DNA of 64,000 nt from the NCBI RefSeq assembly GCF_028372415.1, contig NC_092876.1:218289528-218353527 (forward strand), written 5' to 3'. Source of the DNA: Notamacropus eugenii. Its lineage: Eukaryota > Chordata > Mammalia > Diprotodontia > Macropodidae. Shown here piece by piece: positions 1 through 13,200 of the stretch (positions within the stretch are counted from its first letter, which is position 1; every line of letters begins with the position of its first letter). The notes below the pieces were generated by a model. The model saw only the letters and a list, made by a program, of their open reading frames with translations. It did no database searches and was not told the origin of the DNA. The translations under genes were made by a program, and so were the position numbers.

Positions 1-1037
1 AAGGGACATCAGAAGCCATACAGTTCAATCCTAAACTAAAGCTTTAATCCCTTTCTACATCATCTCAAAATATAGATGTTTGCTTAAAAAACTATATAGT
101 GAAAAGGACTTATTCCATTCTGGACCAAATCTGCTTTATTGTGACTTACCTGATGACAACAGAATGAGGTTAAAACCTCTTCCACATAGTCACATTATAA
201 AAATAATGAACTGCAAAATTCTTAATCATCAAACATTTAATTATATTAATAATTTTCTAATTAATGAGGCAAGAAAATATACTAGTACACTCTAGAAAGA
301 TTTTCAACAACAGAAGGTTTCTGATTAACCAGTTCCCTCTTGACCAGGAATTCTGATTAATCAAAGTTCTACTTTATATATAATATGTATACAATAGGTA
401 ATTGAACTGTTCCTGGTTGAAACACTGGATTTGAGCTTTACGTAATCAGGAGAAGCTCACAGCTTTGATTTTTCTTGCACCAATAAGTTATACTTCCAAG
501 ATCATAATAGCCAACTGTCTTACAGATGTGTGCTATTGATCATTAGTCTCCAGTAGTGGAAAAACAATTCAATACATATGTACTGTGGGTGGTGCTCATA
601 TGATGCATCATAATGCACTCAGGCTAACAATCCTTAGGTAACTAGAATTTTTCCAGTTTGGCCTACTCTAGCTTAGCTTAGCCGGGAGATGGAAAGGAGT
701 AGTTACTATAGTGAGTCTATTTTTGCTTTTCATGTGTAAATTCATTAAATTACTTTTTCCACTGACATGCCAATTACACTGTTTAGACTAAGATTATGAT
801 AACATATAGTATCACAATTAGGTTTAAATATTCCTTCTTATTGGTAATTGTAGTTAGTTCTTAATGGTGTTATTACAAAGAAACAAGTGATTCTTTTGTG
901 TTTAAATACATAAATACAACAGTGTATATATGTTAGCATATCTAGAGAAAAACTCTTTGATACAATTGAATATAACTTTCCAGAAAGTACTTCTACATAA
1001 TCTTTCCTTATGTAAAACTGTCTTTTATTAATCTTAC
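1..1037. other. WDSUB1 intron after the SAM exon, nothing else recognised
   Basis: AT-rich single-copy-looking DNA. I searched the minus strand for the next WDSUB1 codons (family sequence SLGLRSKVLRKIEEL and the U-box) and saw none, so those exons lie further left. The open frame at 80-295 has no recognisable protein. Confidence 0.5.
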
Positions 1038-1217
1038 CAATTTTTAAGTCATCAGTCAGACTTTCTTTTGTAAGATTCAGCAGTTCTTTGCCATCAATAT
1101 TGTTCATCTTGAAAATACCAACAAGGTCTTTTAAACCTTGTGCACAAAGCCACAATGAAACTTCTTCCTCTGACCAATCTTCAATAAAATGTTTTGGTTC
1201 ATCTTCTGGCCTACCTG
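1038..1217 (-). CDS. WDSUB1: WDSUB1 exon 9 (SAM domain)
   Basis: This exon of 180 nt encodes [20 protein letters not shown] followed by the SAM helices, with [18 protein letters not shown] and [13 protein letters not shown]. It is nearly identical to human across the SAM fold. The acceptor is a NAGNAG site (TCAAGCAG). The upstream AG keeps the alanine found in human, and the downstream AG would start the exon at 1214 and drop it. The donor is AAATTG|GTAAGA, carrying one base into the next exon, which lies outside the window. Confidence 0.95.
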
Positions 1218-4200
1218 CTTGAGAAACCATGAGGAAAAAAGCAAATAAAATACATATAATTTAAAATGCATTTGCTTAAAATTTTTAAAATTTATGTCAC
1301 AATTTTAATTTTTAATTCCATTTTTATACCCTTTCAGAAGATTCAAACTGAAATATTTTTCCTTGTACCTTTTCTTTTTCATCTGATAAATGTATTTCCT
1401 CTCCTATTTTAAGACTGAACAAAGTGTTCTATTTACCCTGTAGTTTGTTTATCAGTGTGGAGTTCTGAACATCTGACAAAAAAGGAGTCAGTAAGTTAGC
1501 TGCTCCTGCTGCCTGGAGTGGCCAAAATGAAGTCAAGAAAATACATTATTTCTATTCTCAGTTTATTCTTAAACAGAATTCTAAAAAAAAATACAGAAAT
1601 AGAGATTGTGAGAATATACTTAGAAAAACACACACAATCAGACACCAAAGGCACTTTCCTACAATTTTAATGTACTTTAGCTATTAATTCTGACCTCTCT
1701 GAAAGGGTTTTTAAAATTATAATAAATCTGTATTTCATGCTTCATGTTAAGGAAAGCAATTTGAACAACTTGTCATAAGATTTACTGTGTTCCCAAACTA
1801 CATGCTAAAAAGGGTGAGCTAGGTTAGAGATAATATCCCTACTAACCTTGACAATGTGCTTTCATATCAAATTGCCAGATGTTCACTGTTTTGTCCATTG
1901 ACCCAGTAGCAAGTAAAAGAATATTGGGTGCAAAGGCACAGGTTGTAACATACCTAGGAAAGAAAAAGAATTAGGGAATTTAATATCATATGTTTTCTAA
2001 ATAAGAATTTTTCTTGAACAATATTTATAAAAAGTGATATTGAGGTCACACCTGGTATGATGAGTCAAAGTGTGAAGTATGCTCCCAGTATTCTGAAAAA
2101 TGGGGAAAAAAGTGTTATGTTTATATAGGCAAGAAGATATCTATTATATTCTTTTCTGAACTTAAGTTCACTGCACATAGATTATATCTGTGTTCTATAT
2201 GGCATCTGTCTTTGATAGCAATAATAATTAAGAAAAATAATTAAGAAAAAATAATAAAATAGTAAATAGTAAAATTTGTCAGCTGCCTGTATATTCTCTG
2301 AAAATCCACATTTCTAAGACATCTAGATGGCAAAGTGAATAGAGCACTGGGCTTGAAGTCAGGAAGCCCTGAGTTCAAATATGACCTCTAATACTTAGTA
2401 GCCATGTAACCCTGGACAAGTCATTTAACCTCTGTTCGCTTCAGTTTTCTCATCTGCAAAATGGAGATAATAATATTACCAGCCATTCTGGGTTGTTACA
2501 AGGATCAAATGAGAGAATAATTGTAAAGCACATACAACAGTACCTGGTACATGGTAAGTCCTATATAAATGTTAGCTAATATCATTATCATCATTATCAT
2601 CACCACTTTTGTCATCTTTGTTTACAGACTACCAGGATTCATCAAATCCTTTGATTTTATGGCTCCTTATCTGCTTGATTTTAGTGACTTGTACCTTCAT
2701 TTCATATGCCAACCCAGAAATATCAACATGAGTTTAAGGTTTTAAACTAATGTGATCACATATACCAGATTTAAACTCTTATCTCTTCTTATCCCAAGTA
2801 CAGCACTCTATTATACCACACTGATTAAAAACAACATAAAATGCATTTAGGAGACATGAAACAAGGAAAGGTAACTGAAAATTTATTTAACAAGTGGTAT
2901 AATCACATAAGAATGATAAATTTCATAACCAGAAAAGATCGGTAATTAAAGTTAGGAACAAAGAAAAAGGTAGTGGTGGTATGAGCTAGGCTAGAGCCAA
3001 GAAGGATATTAAAGGACAGAATCACTACTTGTAATGGATTAGACAATGAGGAAGGATGACACTACTAACTTCTTGTTCTGATTCTATTTTTTATACAGAG
3101 GAGAATAACTTTCAGAGTAGGAAAAAGGGAATAAAACTAATCACCAGGGAACTGAAACCCATGATAAGTGAAGTGATGGCAAGAGAACAATTAGTTGGAT
3201 TACTGAGCTCTGACAAGTAGCTGTATCACCTTGGACAAATCCAAACCTCTCTGAGCCTCAGTTTTCTCATCTGTAAAGTGTGGATAATAATACACTATCT
3301 CCCTCCTCTAGATTATTGTGAGAACATTTTGTAAACCCTGAAATATTATGTAGATCTGGAACTTCCAAGCACCAAGAAGGCAGAGTAAGCAGTAGATTGC
3401 TGTCCCTCTTCCATTCTCATCCTCCAACACCCAAAAAACAGCATTCCAGAACAGATCCTGGAAAAGTGGAAAGATAGGGTGGAACAGTCTTTTGATCCAG
3501 GAGACTCAGAGGACTGGCAAATGAGGTCCATATCACAGAGTACAAAGGGATTGCAGTTGAGGATAGGCAGTATCACATCAAGTCTGTGGTAGGCTCTACC
3601 TCAAACCACCAGGCGATCCTGAGCCCCAGGTCAGTGGAGCAGGCAAATGCCAACACCAGGATTTCCCAGGTGCCTTAGCACAGCCGGGGGAACTGTCAGA
3701 CTCCAGCTCAGAGAACCACCATGTGCTTAAGAGTAGCTCCAGGCAGGCAGGTATCCTCCAGCAGACAAACCTCCCTGTGCTTCAGCACAGTTGCAGGTGG
3801 GCAAGCGTCCTGCAGCAATGGCCCTCCCAGTGTTTCAGCTAAGTAGAGACAAACGGAAACACAGAAAAACACCCTTTGGCCTCAGAAGGAGCCAGACACC
3901 ATCATTAGGACCCCAGCTTAGCACCTGGTAAGTTACCAGATACCTACAACCTACATCAGCCAGCACCTGAGGATCCAGGGCACAAAGCCAACGACCAGGC
4001 CCCTGCACACACCATAAGAAGCTGGGGACAGTGCCCTCTTGTGCTCCAGCAGTAGAGCTCAACTTTAAAAGCCACAAAATAGGCCAAAAGAATGATCAAG
4101 AAGTAAAAACAAACACTGACCATAGCTTGTTTCTATGGGGACTGGGAAGATCAAAATACAAACTTAGAAGAGGACAACACTGTCAATATACCCACATCTG

Positions 4201-7200
4201 AAACCTCAAAAGGGAATATGAAAGGGTCTCAGGACCAAAAAGTCTTCTTGGAAAAGCTCAAATAAGGTTGGTAGAAGAAAAGTGGGAAAAGAAATAAGAG
4301 GTATGCAAGAGAAAGTTAACAACTTGGAAAAGGAAGGACAAAAATTGAATGTAGGAAGCAATTTCTTAAAAAAAACAACAACTGACTGATTTGGGGGAAA
4401 AATTCACTGAAGAAAAGAACCTTATAAAAAGTAGAACTGGAAAACACCTTAAAAAGATGAATTGGTCAAATGGAAAAGGAGGTACAAAAACTAACTGAAG
4501 AAAACAATTTGTTAAAAATTAGACTTGGGCAAGTGGAAGTTAATGATTCCATGAGACATTAAGAATCAGTCAAACAAATTCAAAAGAATGAAAAAAATAG
4601 AAGACAATGCAAAATACCTCACTAGAAAAACAACCAACCTGGAAAACAAATGCAGGGGAGATAGTCTATCTGAAAGCTATGATAAAAAAAAAGAGCCTGA
4701 AAGGCATTTTTCAAGGAATTATCAAGGAAAACTACACTGAATCCTAGGACCAGATTAAAAGAATCCACTGCTCACCTCTCAAAAAGAGACCCCAAAAAGG
4801 AATATTGTAGCCAAATTCCAGAATTATCAGATCAACAAGAAAATACTGCAAGTAGCCAGAGAAAAACAATTTAAATATCATGGAACTACAGTCATGATTA
4901 TGAAGAATTTAGCAGCTTCTACATTAAAGAATCACAGGGACTGGAATATATTTGGGAAGGCAAATGAGCTTAGATTACAATTAAGAATAAATTATCCAGC
5001 AAAACTGAGTATAATCTTTCAGGGGAAAAGATGGACACTCAATGACAGAGGGGACTTTCAATCATTCTGGATAAAAAACCAGAACTGAACAGAAAATTTA
5101 ATCTTCAAATACAAGACTCAAGAGAAGCATAAAAAGATAAACAGGAAAGGAAAAAAAAAGATCTTCAATAAGGTTAAACTGTTTACATCCCTACATGAGC
5201 AGATGACACTTGTAACTCTTGAGGAATGTATCTTTCTTATGACATTTAATATAGATGGAGGGTGTGGGAGTAAGCTGAATTTAATGTGATGATAAAAATA
5301 AATAATTAAGATATGAAAGAAAGGATTGTACTGGGAGAAGAGGAAAGGGGGAGGCAGAATAGGGTAAATTACATACAGGAAGAGGTGCAACCTATTATAG
5401 TAGAGGTAAAGAAGTGGGGGTGCAAGCACTGTTTGAACCTTACGCTCATCAGATTTGGTTCAGAGAGGGAATAACACACACAATCAGTTGACAATAGAAA
5501 CCTATCACTCTATAAAGAAGGAGAAAGGAGAAAGAAAAGTGAGGGGGTGGATAGAAAGCAGAAAAGGAAAGGAAGAAGGGTAGGGGAAAGGGAAAAGAAA
5601 AGGGAGGAAGGCTGATGGAAGGGGAGAGCAAGGAAGGCTGTGGTCAGAAGCACAACACTGGTGAAGGGGGAAAAGGTGAAAGGACAGAGAAAAGTATAAA
5701 TGGGGGGAAAACAGGATGGAGAGAAAGACAGTTAGTAATCATAACTGTGAATATGAATGGGAAGAACTCTCCCATAAAACAGAAGCAGATAATAGAGAGG
5801 ATTAAAAATCAGAATCCTATAATATGTTGTTTACAAGAAACATATTTGAAGCAGAGAGATACACACAGACTAAAGGTAAAAGGCTGGAGGAGAATATACT
5901 GTGCCAGCTGAAGTAAAAAAAGAAGGGACAGCAATCCTGGTCTCAAAGTAAAAGCGAAAACAGACCTAATTGAAAGAGATAAAGAAGGAAACTAAATCTT
6001 ACTAAAAGGCACCACAGGCAATGAAGTAATATCAATACTAAACATATATGCACCAAGTGGTAGTGCATCCAAATTCTTAGAGAAGTTAAAGGAGTTACAG
6101 AAAGAAACAGACAACAAAACTATAGTATTTGGGGACTTCAACTTCCCCCTCTCAGAACCAGATAAATCTAACCACAAAATAAACAAGTTAAGGAGGAGAA
6201 CAGAATTTTAGAAAAGTTAGATATGGGAGACTTTTGGAGAAAACTGAATGGGGATAGAAAGGCATATACCTTTTTCTCAGTGGTTATATGGCGCCTACAC
6301 AAAAACTGACCACATACTAGGTCATAAAAACCTCACAATCCAATGCAAAAAAGGCGGAAATATTAAATGCATCCTTTTCAAATGAAGATGCAATAAATAT
6401 TACATGTAATAAGGGGTCACGTTAAGATAGACTAAAAATTAATTGGAAACTAAATAATCTAATCCTAAAGAATGAGCAGAACAAAAGAACAAATCATAGA
6501 AACAATCAATAACTTTATCTAAGAAAATGCCAATAATGAGACAACATACCAAAACTTATGGGATGCAGCCAAAGTAGTTCTTAGGTGAAATTTAATGTCT
6601 GTAAACGCTTGGGTGAATAAAATAAAAAACAAGAGAACAATGAATTAGGCATGCAACTAAAAAAGTTAGAAAAAGAATAAATTAAAAATGCCAAATTAGA
6701 AATTCTGATAATCAAAGGGATTAATAAAACTGAAATTAAGAAAACTATTGAACTAATAATAAATAAAACTAAGACCTGGTTTTATGAAAATAAAAACACA
6801 ATGAAATAGCTAAAAACTTTGGCTAATTTGATGAAAAAAAGAAAGAAAACCAAATTATCAGTATCAAACATGAAAAGGGTGAATTCACCACCAATGAAGA
6901 GGAAATTAAAACAATAATTAGGAGCTATTTTGCCCAACTATATGCCAATAAATCTGACAATCTAAATGAAATGGATAAATATTTACAAAAATATAAACTG
7001 CCCAAATTAAGAGAAAATAAAATACTTAAATGAACCCACTTCAGAAAAAGAAATTAAACAAGCCATCAATGAATTCCCTAAGAAAAAATCTGCAGTCAGT
7101 TGGATTTACAAGTGAATTCTACCAAACGTTTAAAGAACAATAGATTCTAATATTATACAAACTATATGGAAAAAGAAGCAAATTCCTTTTATGATACAAA

Positions 7201-10200
7201 TATGGTGCTGATACCTAAAATGGGAAGAGCCAAAACAGAGAAAGAAAATTATAGACCAGTTACCCTAATGAATCTAGATACAAAAATGCTAAATAAAATA
7301 TCAGGAAAGAGATTACAGCAACTCATGAGGATAATACACTACATCCAGGTGAGATTTATACCAGTAATGCTAGATTGGTTCAATATTAGAAAAACTATCA
7401 GCATAACTGACCATGTCAATAGAAAAATTAACAGAAAACATTATTTCAATAGATGCAGAAAAAGCTTTTGACAAAATACAACACCCACTCTTATTAAAAA
7501 CACCAGAGTGCATAGGAATCAATGGATTTTCCTTAAAATGATAAGTAGCATCTACCTAAAACCATCAGCAAGATGTAAGAGGGATAATATGTAATATTAT
7601 GTAATGTAAGCAATATGTAAGAGGGATAAGCTAAAACCATTTCCTGTAAGATCAGGGGTGAAACAAGGATGTCTATTATCACCATAGTTATGCAATTTTG
7701 TATTAGAAATGTTAGCTTTAGCTATAAGAGAAGAAAAAGAAACTGAAGGAATTAGAATATGCAATGAAGAAACAAAGTTATCACAATTCGCAAATGATAT
7801 GATGGTATACTTAGGGAATCCTAGAGAATCAACTAAAAAACTGCTTTAGCAAACCCACATAAATCATAGGCATTTCTATATATTACTTTTTAAAGCTCAA
7901 CAGCAAGTGATAAAGAGAAATTCCATTTGAAGTTACTGTAGACAATACAAAACATTTGTGAGTCTACCTGCTAAGAAAAACCCAGAAACTATATGTATAC
8001 AATTACAAAACACTTTTCAAACAAATAAGGTCAAAACTAAATAACTGGAAAAATATCAGTTGCTCATGGGTAGACCAAGCTTATGTAAATAAAAATGACA
8101 ATTCTACCTAAATTAATTTACTTATTCAGTGCCATACCAATCAAACTACCAAAAAATTATTTTATAGAACAAGAAAAATAATAACAAAGTTCCTCTGGAA
8201 GAACAAAAGGTTCAGAGTATCTGAATTAATGAAAAGAAATGCAAGGGAAGGTGATCTTGCCATACCAGATCTAAAACTGCATTGCAAAGCAGCAATCATC
8301 AAAACTACTTGGTACTGACTAAGAAATAGAATCATGGATCGGTGGAATAGGTTAGGTACACAAGACACAGCAGTCAATGACTATAGCAATCTACTGTTTG
8401 ATAAACCTAAAGACTCCAGCTTCTGGGACAGAACTCAATATATAACAAAACTGCTTGGAAAACTGGAAAACGGTATGGCAGAGGTAGGCACAGACTAACA
8501 CCTTACACTGTATAACAAGAGAAAGAAAAAATGGGTAGACATTAAGGGTGAAACTATAAGCAAATTAGGAGAGCAGGAAATAGTTTACCTGCCAAGATCC
8601 ATGGAGAAAGGAAGAATTCATGACCAAATAAGAGATACAGAACATTATGAAATGCAAATAATTTTGATCACATTAAATTAAAAAGATTTTGCACAAAGAC
8701 AATGCAAACAAGATTAGAAGGGAAGCAGAAAGATGACAAATAATTTTTGTAGCCAGTGACTCTGATAAAGGCCTCATTTCTGAATATGTAGACAACTAAG
8801 TCAAACCTATAAGAATACAAGTCATTCACCAACTGATTAGTCAAAGGATATAAATGGGTAGTTTTCAGAGGAAGAAGTTAAAGCTATCTATAGTCATATG
8901 AAAAATGCTCTAAATCACCATTGGTTAGACATATGCAAATTAAAACAACTCTGCAGAACCACATTACACCTATCAGATTGTCTAACATGACAAAACAAGA
9001 AAATGATAAATGTTGGAGAAGATATGGAAAAATCAGAACACTAAATTGTTGGCAGAGTTGTGAACTGATCCATCCATTCTGGAGAGCAATTTGGAACTAT
9101 GCTCAAAGGGCAAGCAATACCACTTCTAGGTCTGTATCCTAGAGATCATAAAAAAGAAAAATGATCCACATGTACAAAAATATTTATATCTGTTGTTTTT
9201 ATTGTGGCAAAGAATTGGAAATTGAGGGGATGCCCATCAATCAGGGAATGGCTGAACAAGTTGTGATATATGATTGTAATGGAATACTACTGTTCCATAA
9301 GAAATGATGAGCAGGCAGATTTCAGAAAAAACTGGAAACACTTACGTGAACTGAGTGAAGTGAGCAGAAGCAGAACACTGTACATAGTAATAGCAGCACT
9401 GTGTTATGACTGACTTTATTAGATTTAGCTCTTCTGAGAAATGCAATGATCTAGTACAGTTTCAAAAGACTCATAATGGAAAATGCTATCTACATCTAGA
9501 GAAAGAACTATAGAGTCGGAATGCGGATCAAAGCATACTATTTTCTGTTTTGTTGTTATTTGTTTTTTCTTTCTCATGGTTTTTCCCTTTTGTTCTGATT
9601 CTTCTTTCACAAAATGATTAATGTGGAAATATTAATATGATCATACATGTATAGCCAACATCATATTGCATGCTGTCTTGGGGAAGAGGAAGTGGAGTGA
9701 GGGGGGTAAAAATTTAGAACTTAAAATCTTATAAAAACAAATGCTGAAAAATAAAAATAAATAAATATTTTAAAAATACTATCTAAGTTTATGTTACTGT
9801 TACTACCATAGGCTAAGACAGGCATCAAATACATGGCACTCAACAGTCCCATGTGGCCCAAAACAGATTAAAATGCAACTGGGAAATATCTGACAATTAA
9901 TAAAAGTATTACGAAACTGATGCTAATAAAACGTTTTCTAAGTCAGTATGCACCTACAGGGACTGTTATATCCAGTTTAGTGGCTGTTGCTTCTATTTGG
10001 GTTTGATACCACTGCTCTAGAAGATAGGCAATAAGTTCCTGAAAGGTATTTGCAGTGGAAATGGAAATTTGCACAAGATAATATAGAGGCAGAATCAATA
10101 GAACTTACCAACTGATTGGATGTGAGAAATGAGAAAGAGGAAGAGTCAAGTTTGACTCTAAGGTTTTGAACAGAGTGAGTGAAATATGATGACATCAAAA

Positions 10201-13200
10201 GAAACAGGTTTTGGAGAAAAGGTAGGTTTTTGAGAGAGGAGTTGAATTTTTGTCATGTTCAATCTGAGATATTGATAGCCAGATGAAGACATTCAGTAAG
10301 CAATTAGAAATGCAGAACTGAAGCTGGAGAATGAGGTCAGTCTGGAAGTCAACTAAAAAGATTTGTTATCAAAGCTATAGAAATGAATTCGCTCTAGAAT
10401 ATCAAAGAAGAAAATCTATGTGAGAAAAAAGACAAAGACAATTCCACCAGGAACACCTACATATAAGAGGATAAGTAGTCAATAAAGAGGATAGAAAAAT
10501 AAGTCAAATATCATGACAATACAGTATTATAAAATTCAAGGGTAAATAGAATGTTATCAAGGAAAGTATTATCAACAGTGTCAAATGCTGAAAAACAAGG
10601 ATGTTGGTGTCTGAAAAAAGGCTACTAGACTTCTATAATATCTGCATCAATAGCTTTGGATATAAGTTTCAATACAGTGGTGGTGAAGAAAGAGAGATTA
10701 AAAGGAGTTAGGAATGAAGAGTAGATGAAGACTACACAATATTTTTTTTTTTTTGGAAGTTAAGCAGTGAAGGGTATGGGAGAGAGAAAATAAAATTCTT
10801 TGAGGGAGAAATCCATGTCAAAGGGAGTTTTCTTTTTTTAATTACCTTGGGAGACCTCAACATTGTCAATCTATAAATGAAGGAGAAAGTCAGTAGTAGA
10901 AAGCACCAAATAAAGTATATGAGAACGGAGCTTGGCTTGTGGTCAATTAAAAGGCAAGAAAAAATAGGTAAAACGTGTGCAGATTTACTCTGACAGAAAA
11001 AGAGGAGTTTAATCATTGGAAATCTATAGGATGGAAAAGAGAACAGGTGAGGACACTGCATGGTTTAAAAAAATAAAAGTGAGAATGAGGGAGAGTTTGC
11101 ATTGCAATTTCTCCACGATTTTTGAAATGTTCTCAAATTCCATTAGTACCTCCATAAAGCTCTAAGCCCACTTTAGTATTTCTCATTCTAATTCAAACCA
11201 CATATTATACACCTAAGACCAGCCCTGCTCAAAAGATCAATTTTCCTCTGTGACCAAAGATAATTTAAAGTTGATTGCAATCCTTTGCTCCTAGGAGAAC
11301 AAAATCTCCACTGACATTATTTGAGGAACAGTGCTCTATCTTATTCATTTTGTACCAGTTACTGTGCTACAGAGTAGCTTACATATAATATGCTCAATAA
11401 ATATTTCCTGAATGAATCTCAATGAAATAATTAATACTTAATATTAATGATTAAGGGGGAAACTGTAGAGTTGTAGGGCAGCTTGATATAGTAGATAAAG
11501 CACAGGACTTCGAGTCAGGAAATCTGAATTCAAATCCTCCTTGCTTAATGATGCTGCTGCTGAATGAGTTACTTAAAAACTGACAGGGCTGGACTTCACA
11601 GCGTTTTAGGTATCTTTCTTCTTAAATCTATGATCCTATGATCTCTACATTTATTTTCCCAAAGCACTATTTTCATGAAGTCACTCCTCTGCTTCAGGGT
11701 GCACAAAATCCTCCTTTTGTCTTATTGAATCAGGCCCAGCACTTAAAATCCTTCCACATGCCAGCCTTATCTTTCCAATCCAATCTTGCCTAATTGTCAT
11801 TAGCTAATATGGGGAATGAAGGTCCAGTTATACTAGATTCCTCATCCATGAGTTTCAGTTCATATGATCTAATTCCCAAAGAAAATTAAGCTTTGGCATG
11901 GTTTTATTATTCTTACTATGTCTGAGTGTCAGCTTTATAATTCAGCAATTATATGTAACACAAAGCATATTAGTAGAGGTAACTTCACACGGTTGTGTGA
12001 AACAAAATGATTTCTATTATTTTAAGGTATATGATTTCTTTATCACTATTTATGACTTATATTACCCTGTATCTGAATGCTATAAAATGTTTTAAGCTAC
12101 TCCTTGGATTGTAGCTCTTTAAATCTACATTTTCCTATGATACTCTGAGGTCTTTATCATATAGTTAGAGGTGGAAAAGATCTTATAGATCATCTAGTCC
12201 ATCTACATCCCATTTTACAGATGAACAATCTGAGGCCCTGAAAGGTAGGGTGATTTTCCAAGGTCAGTTTTTAAGAAGCAAAACTGTTATGTCACCCCAG
12301 GTTTTCTGATAATTCAGTATACTTTTCACTATATCAGATTGTCTTGCCTACTTTAAAAATCATTTATTATTTAAGGGAATGACCTTCAAACAATTATGTT
12401 ACATGTAAAGACAAGGGTCAGAGTGTTAGCTCTGGAGTCAGGAGGACCTGAGTTCAAATCTGACCCCCCCCATACTTATTAACTGTGTGACCCTAGGCAA
12501 ATCACTTCATGCTGTTTGCCTCACTTCCTCATCTGTAAAATGAACAGTAAAAGGAAATAGCAAACCATTCCAGCAAATGGGAGAGGTCAAACATGACTGA
12601 AACAACTCAACAACAACGAAGACAAGAGTTCTGTGTTGATGTTTTATACTAGTATAGAGGATCTCAAAGGCTATGCCCATGGAACGTAAACTCTGTCAGG
12701 TTGTGCCACAATAAAAAAAGGCTTTGAGTATAAATCTAGCAATAGGTTGTAGAATAAATCAAAAGGCACTTGAGCATCTGCTACGTATCAGGCACTTGTG
12801 AAAAGGTAAGGATACAAAGACAAAAGTGAAAATGTCTTCACGCTGGAGGACCTTACAATCCAATGAGGGTTAGCAATATGTACATATGGGTTATTATTAT
12901 AATTACTCCTAGTATTGTAGATATGTACTGAAAAAACACAAGATAATTTTCAGGATAAGGCACAAGCAACTGGAAGGATTAAGAAGGTTTCATACAAAAG
13001 GAAGCAGCTGAACTAGGCTAAGAGGGAAACAAGGAAGTCTGGGAGGTGAAGGTGAGGAGGGTATGTAAAGTGAAGGTGAGGAAGGTATGTAACTTGTAAT
13101 AAGGCAGCAATTTGGTCTACACCAAAGCAACAGCTTCTCTGCAATAAAAAAATCAATAAGCACAATGGAATCTTATATTCTCTACATCTTTCAATTGACT

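Noticed and set aside
838-1230. The whole 130-codon frame around the SAM exon as one coding unit
   Set aside because: The homology ends at the donor after DLKI, and the remaining residues are intron read-through.
5118-5911. Frames of about 100 codons on both strands inside the L1
   Set aside because: The plus-strand one is the decayed L1 endonuclease start and the minus-strand ones are shadows in purine-rich sequence.
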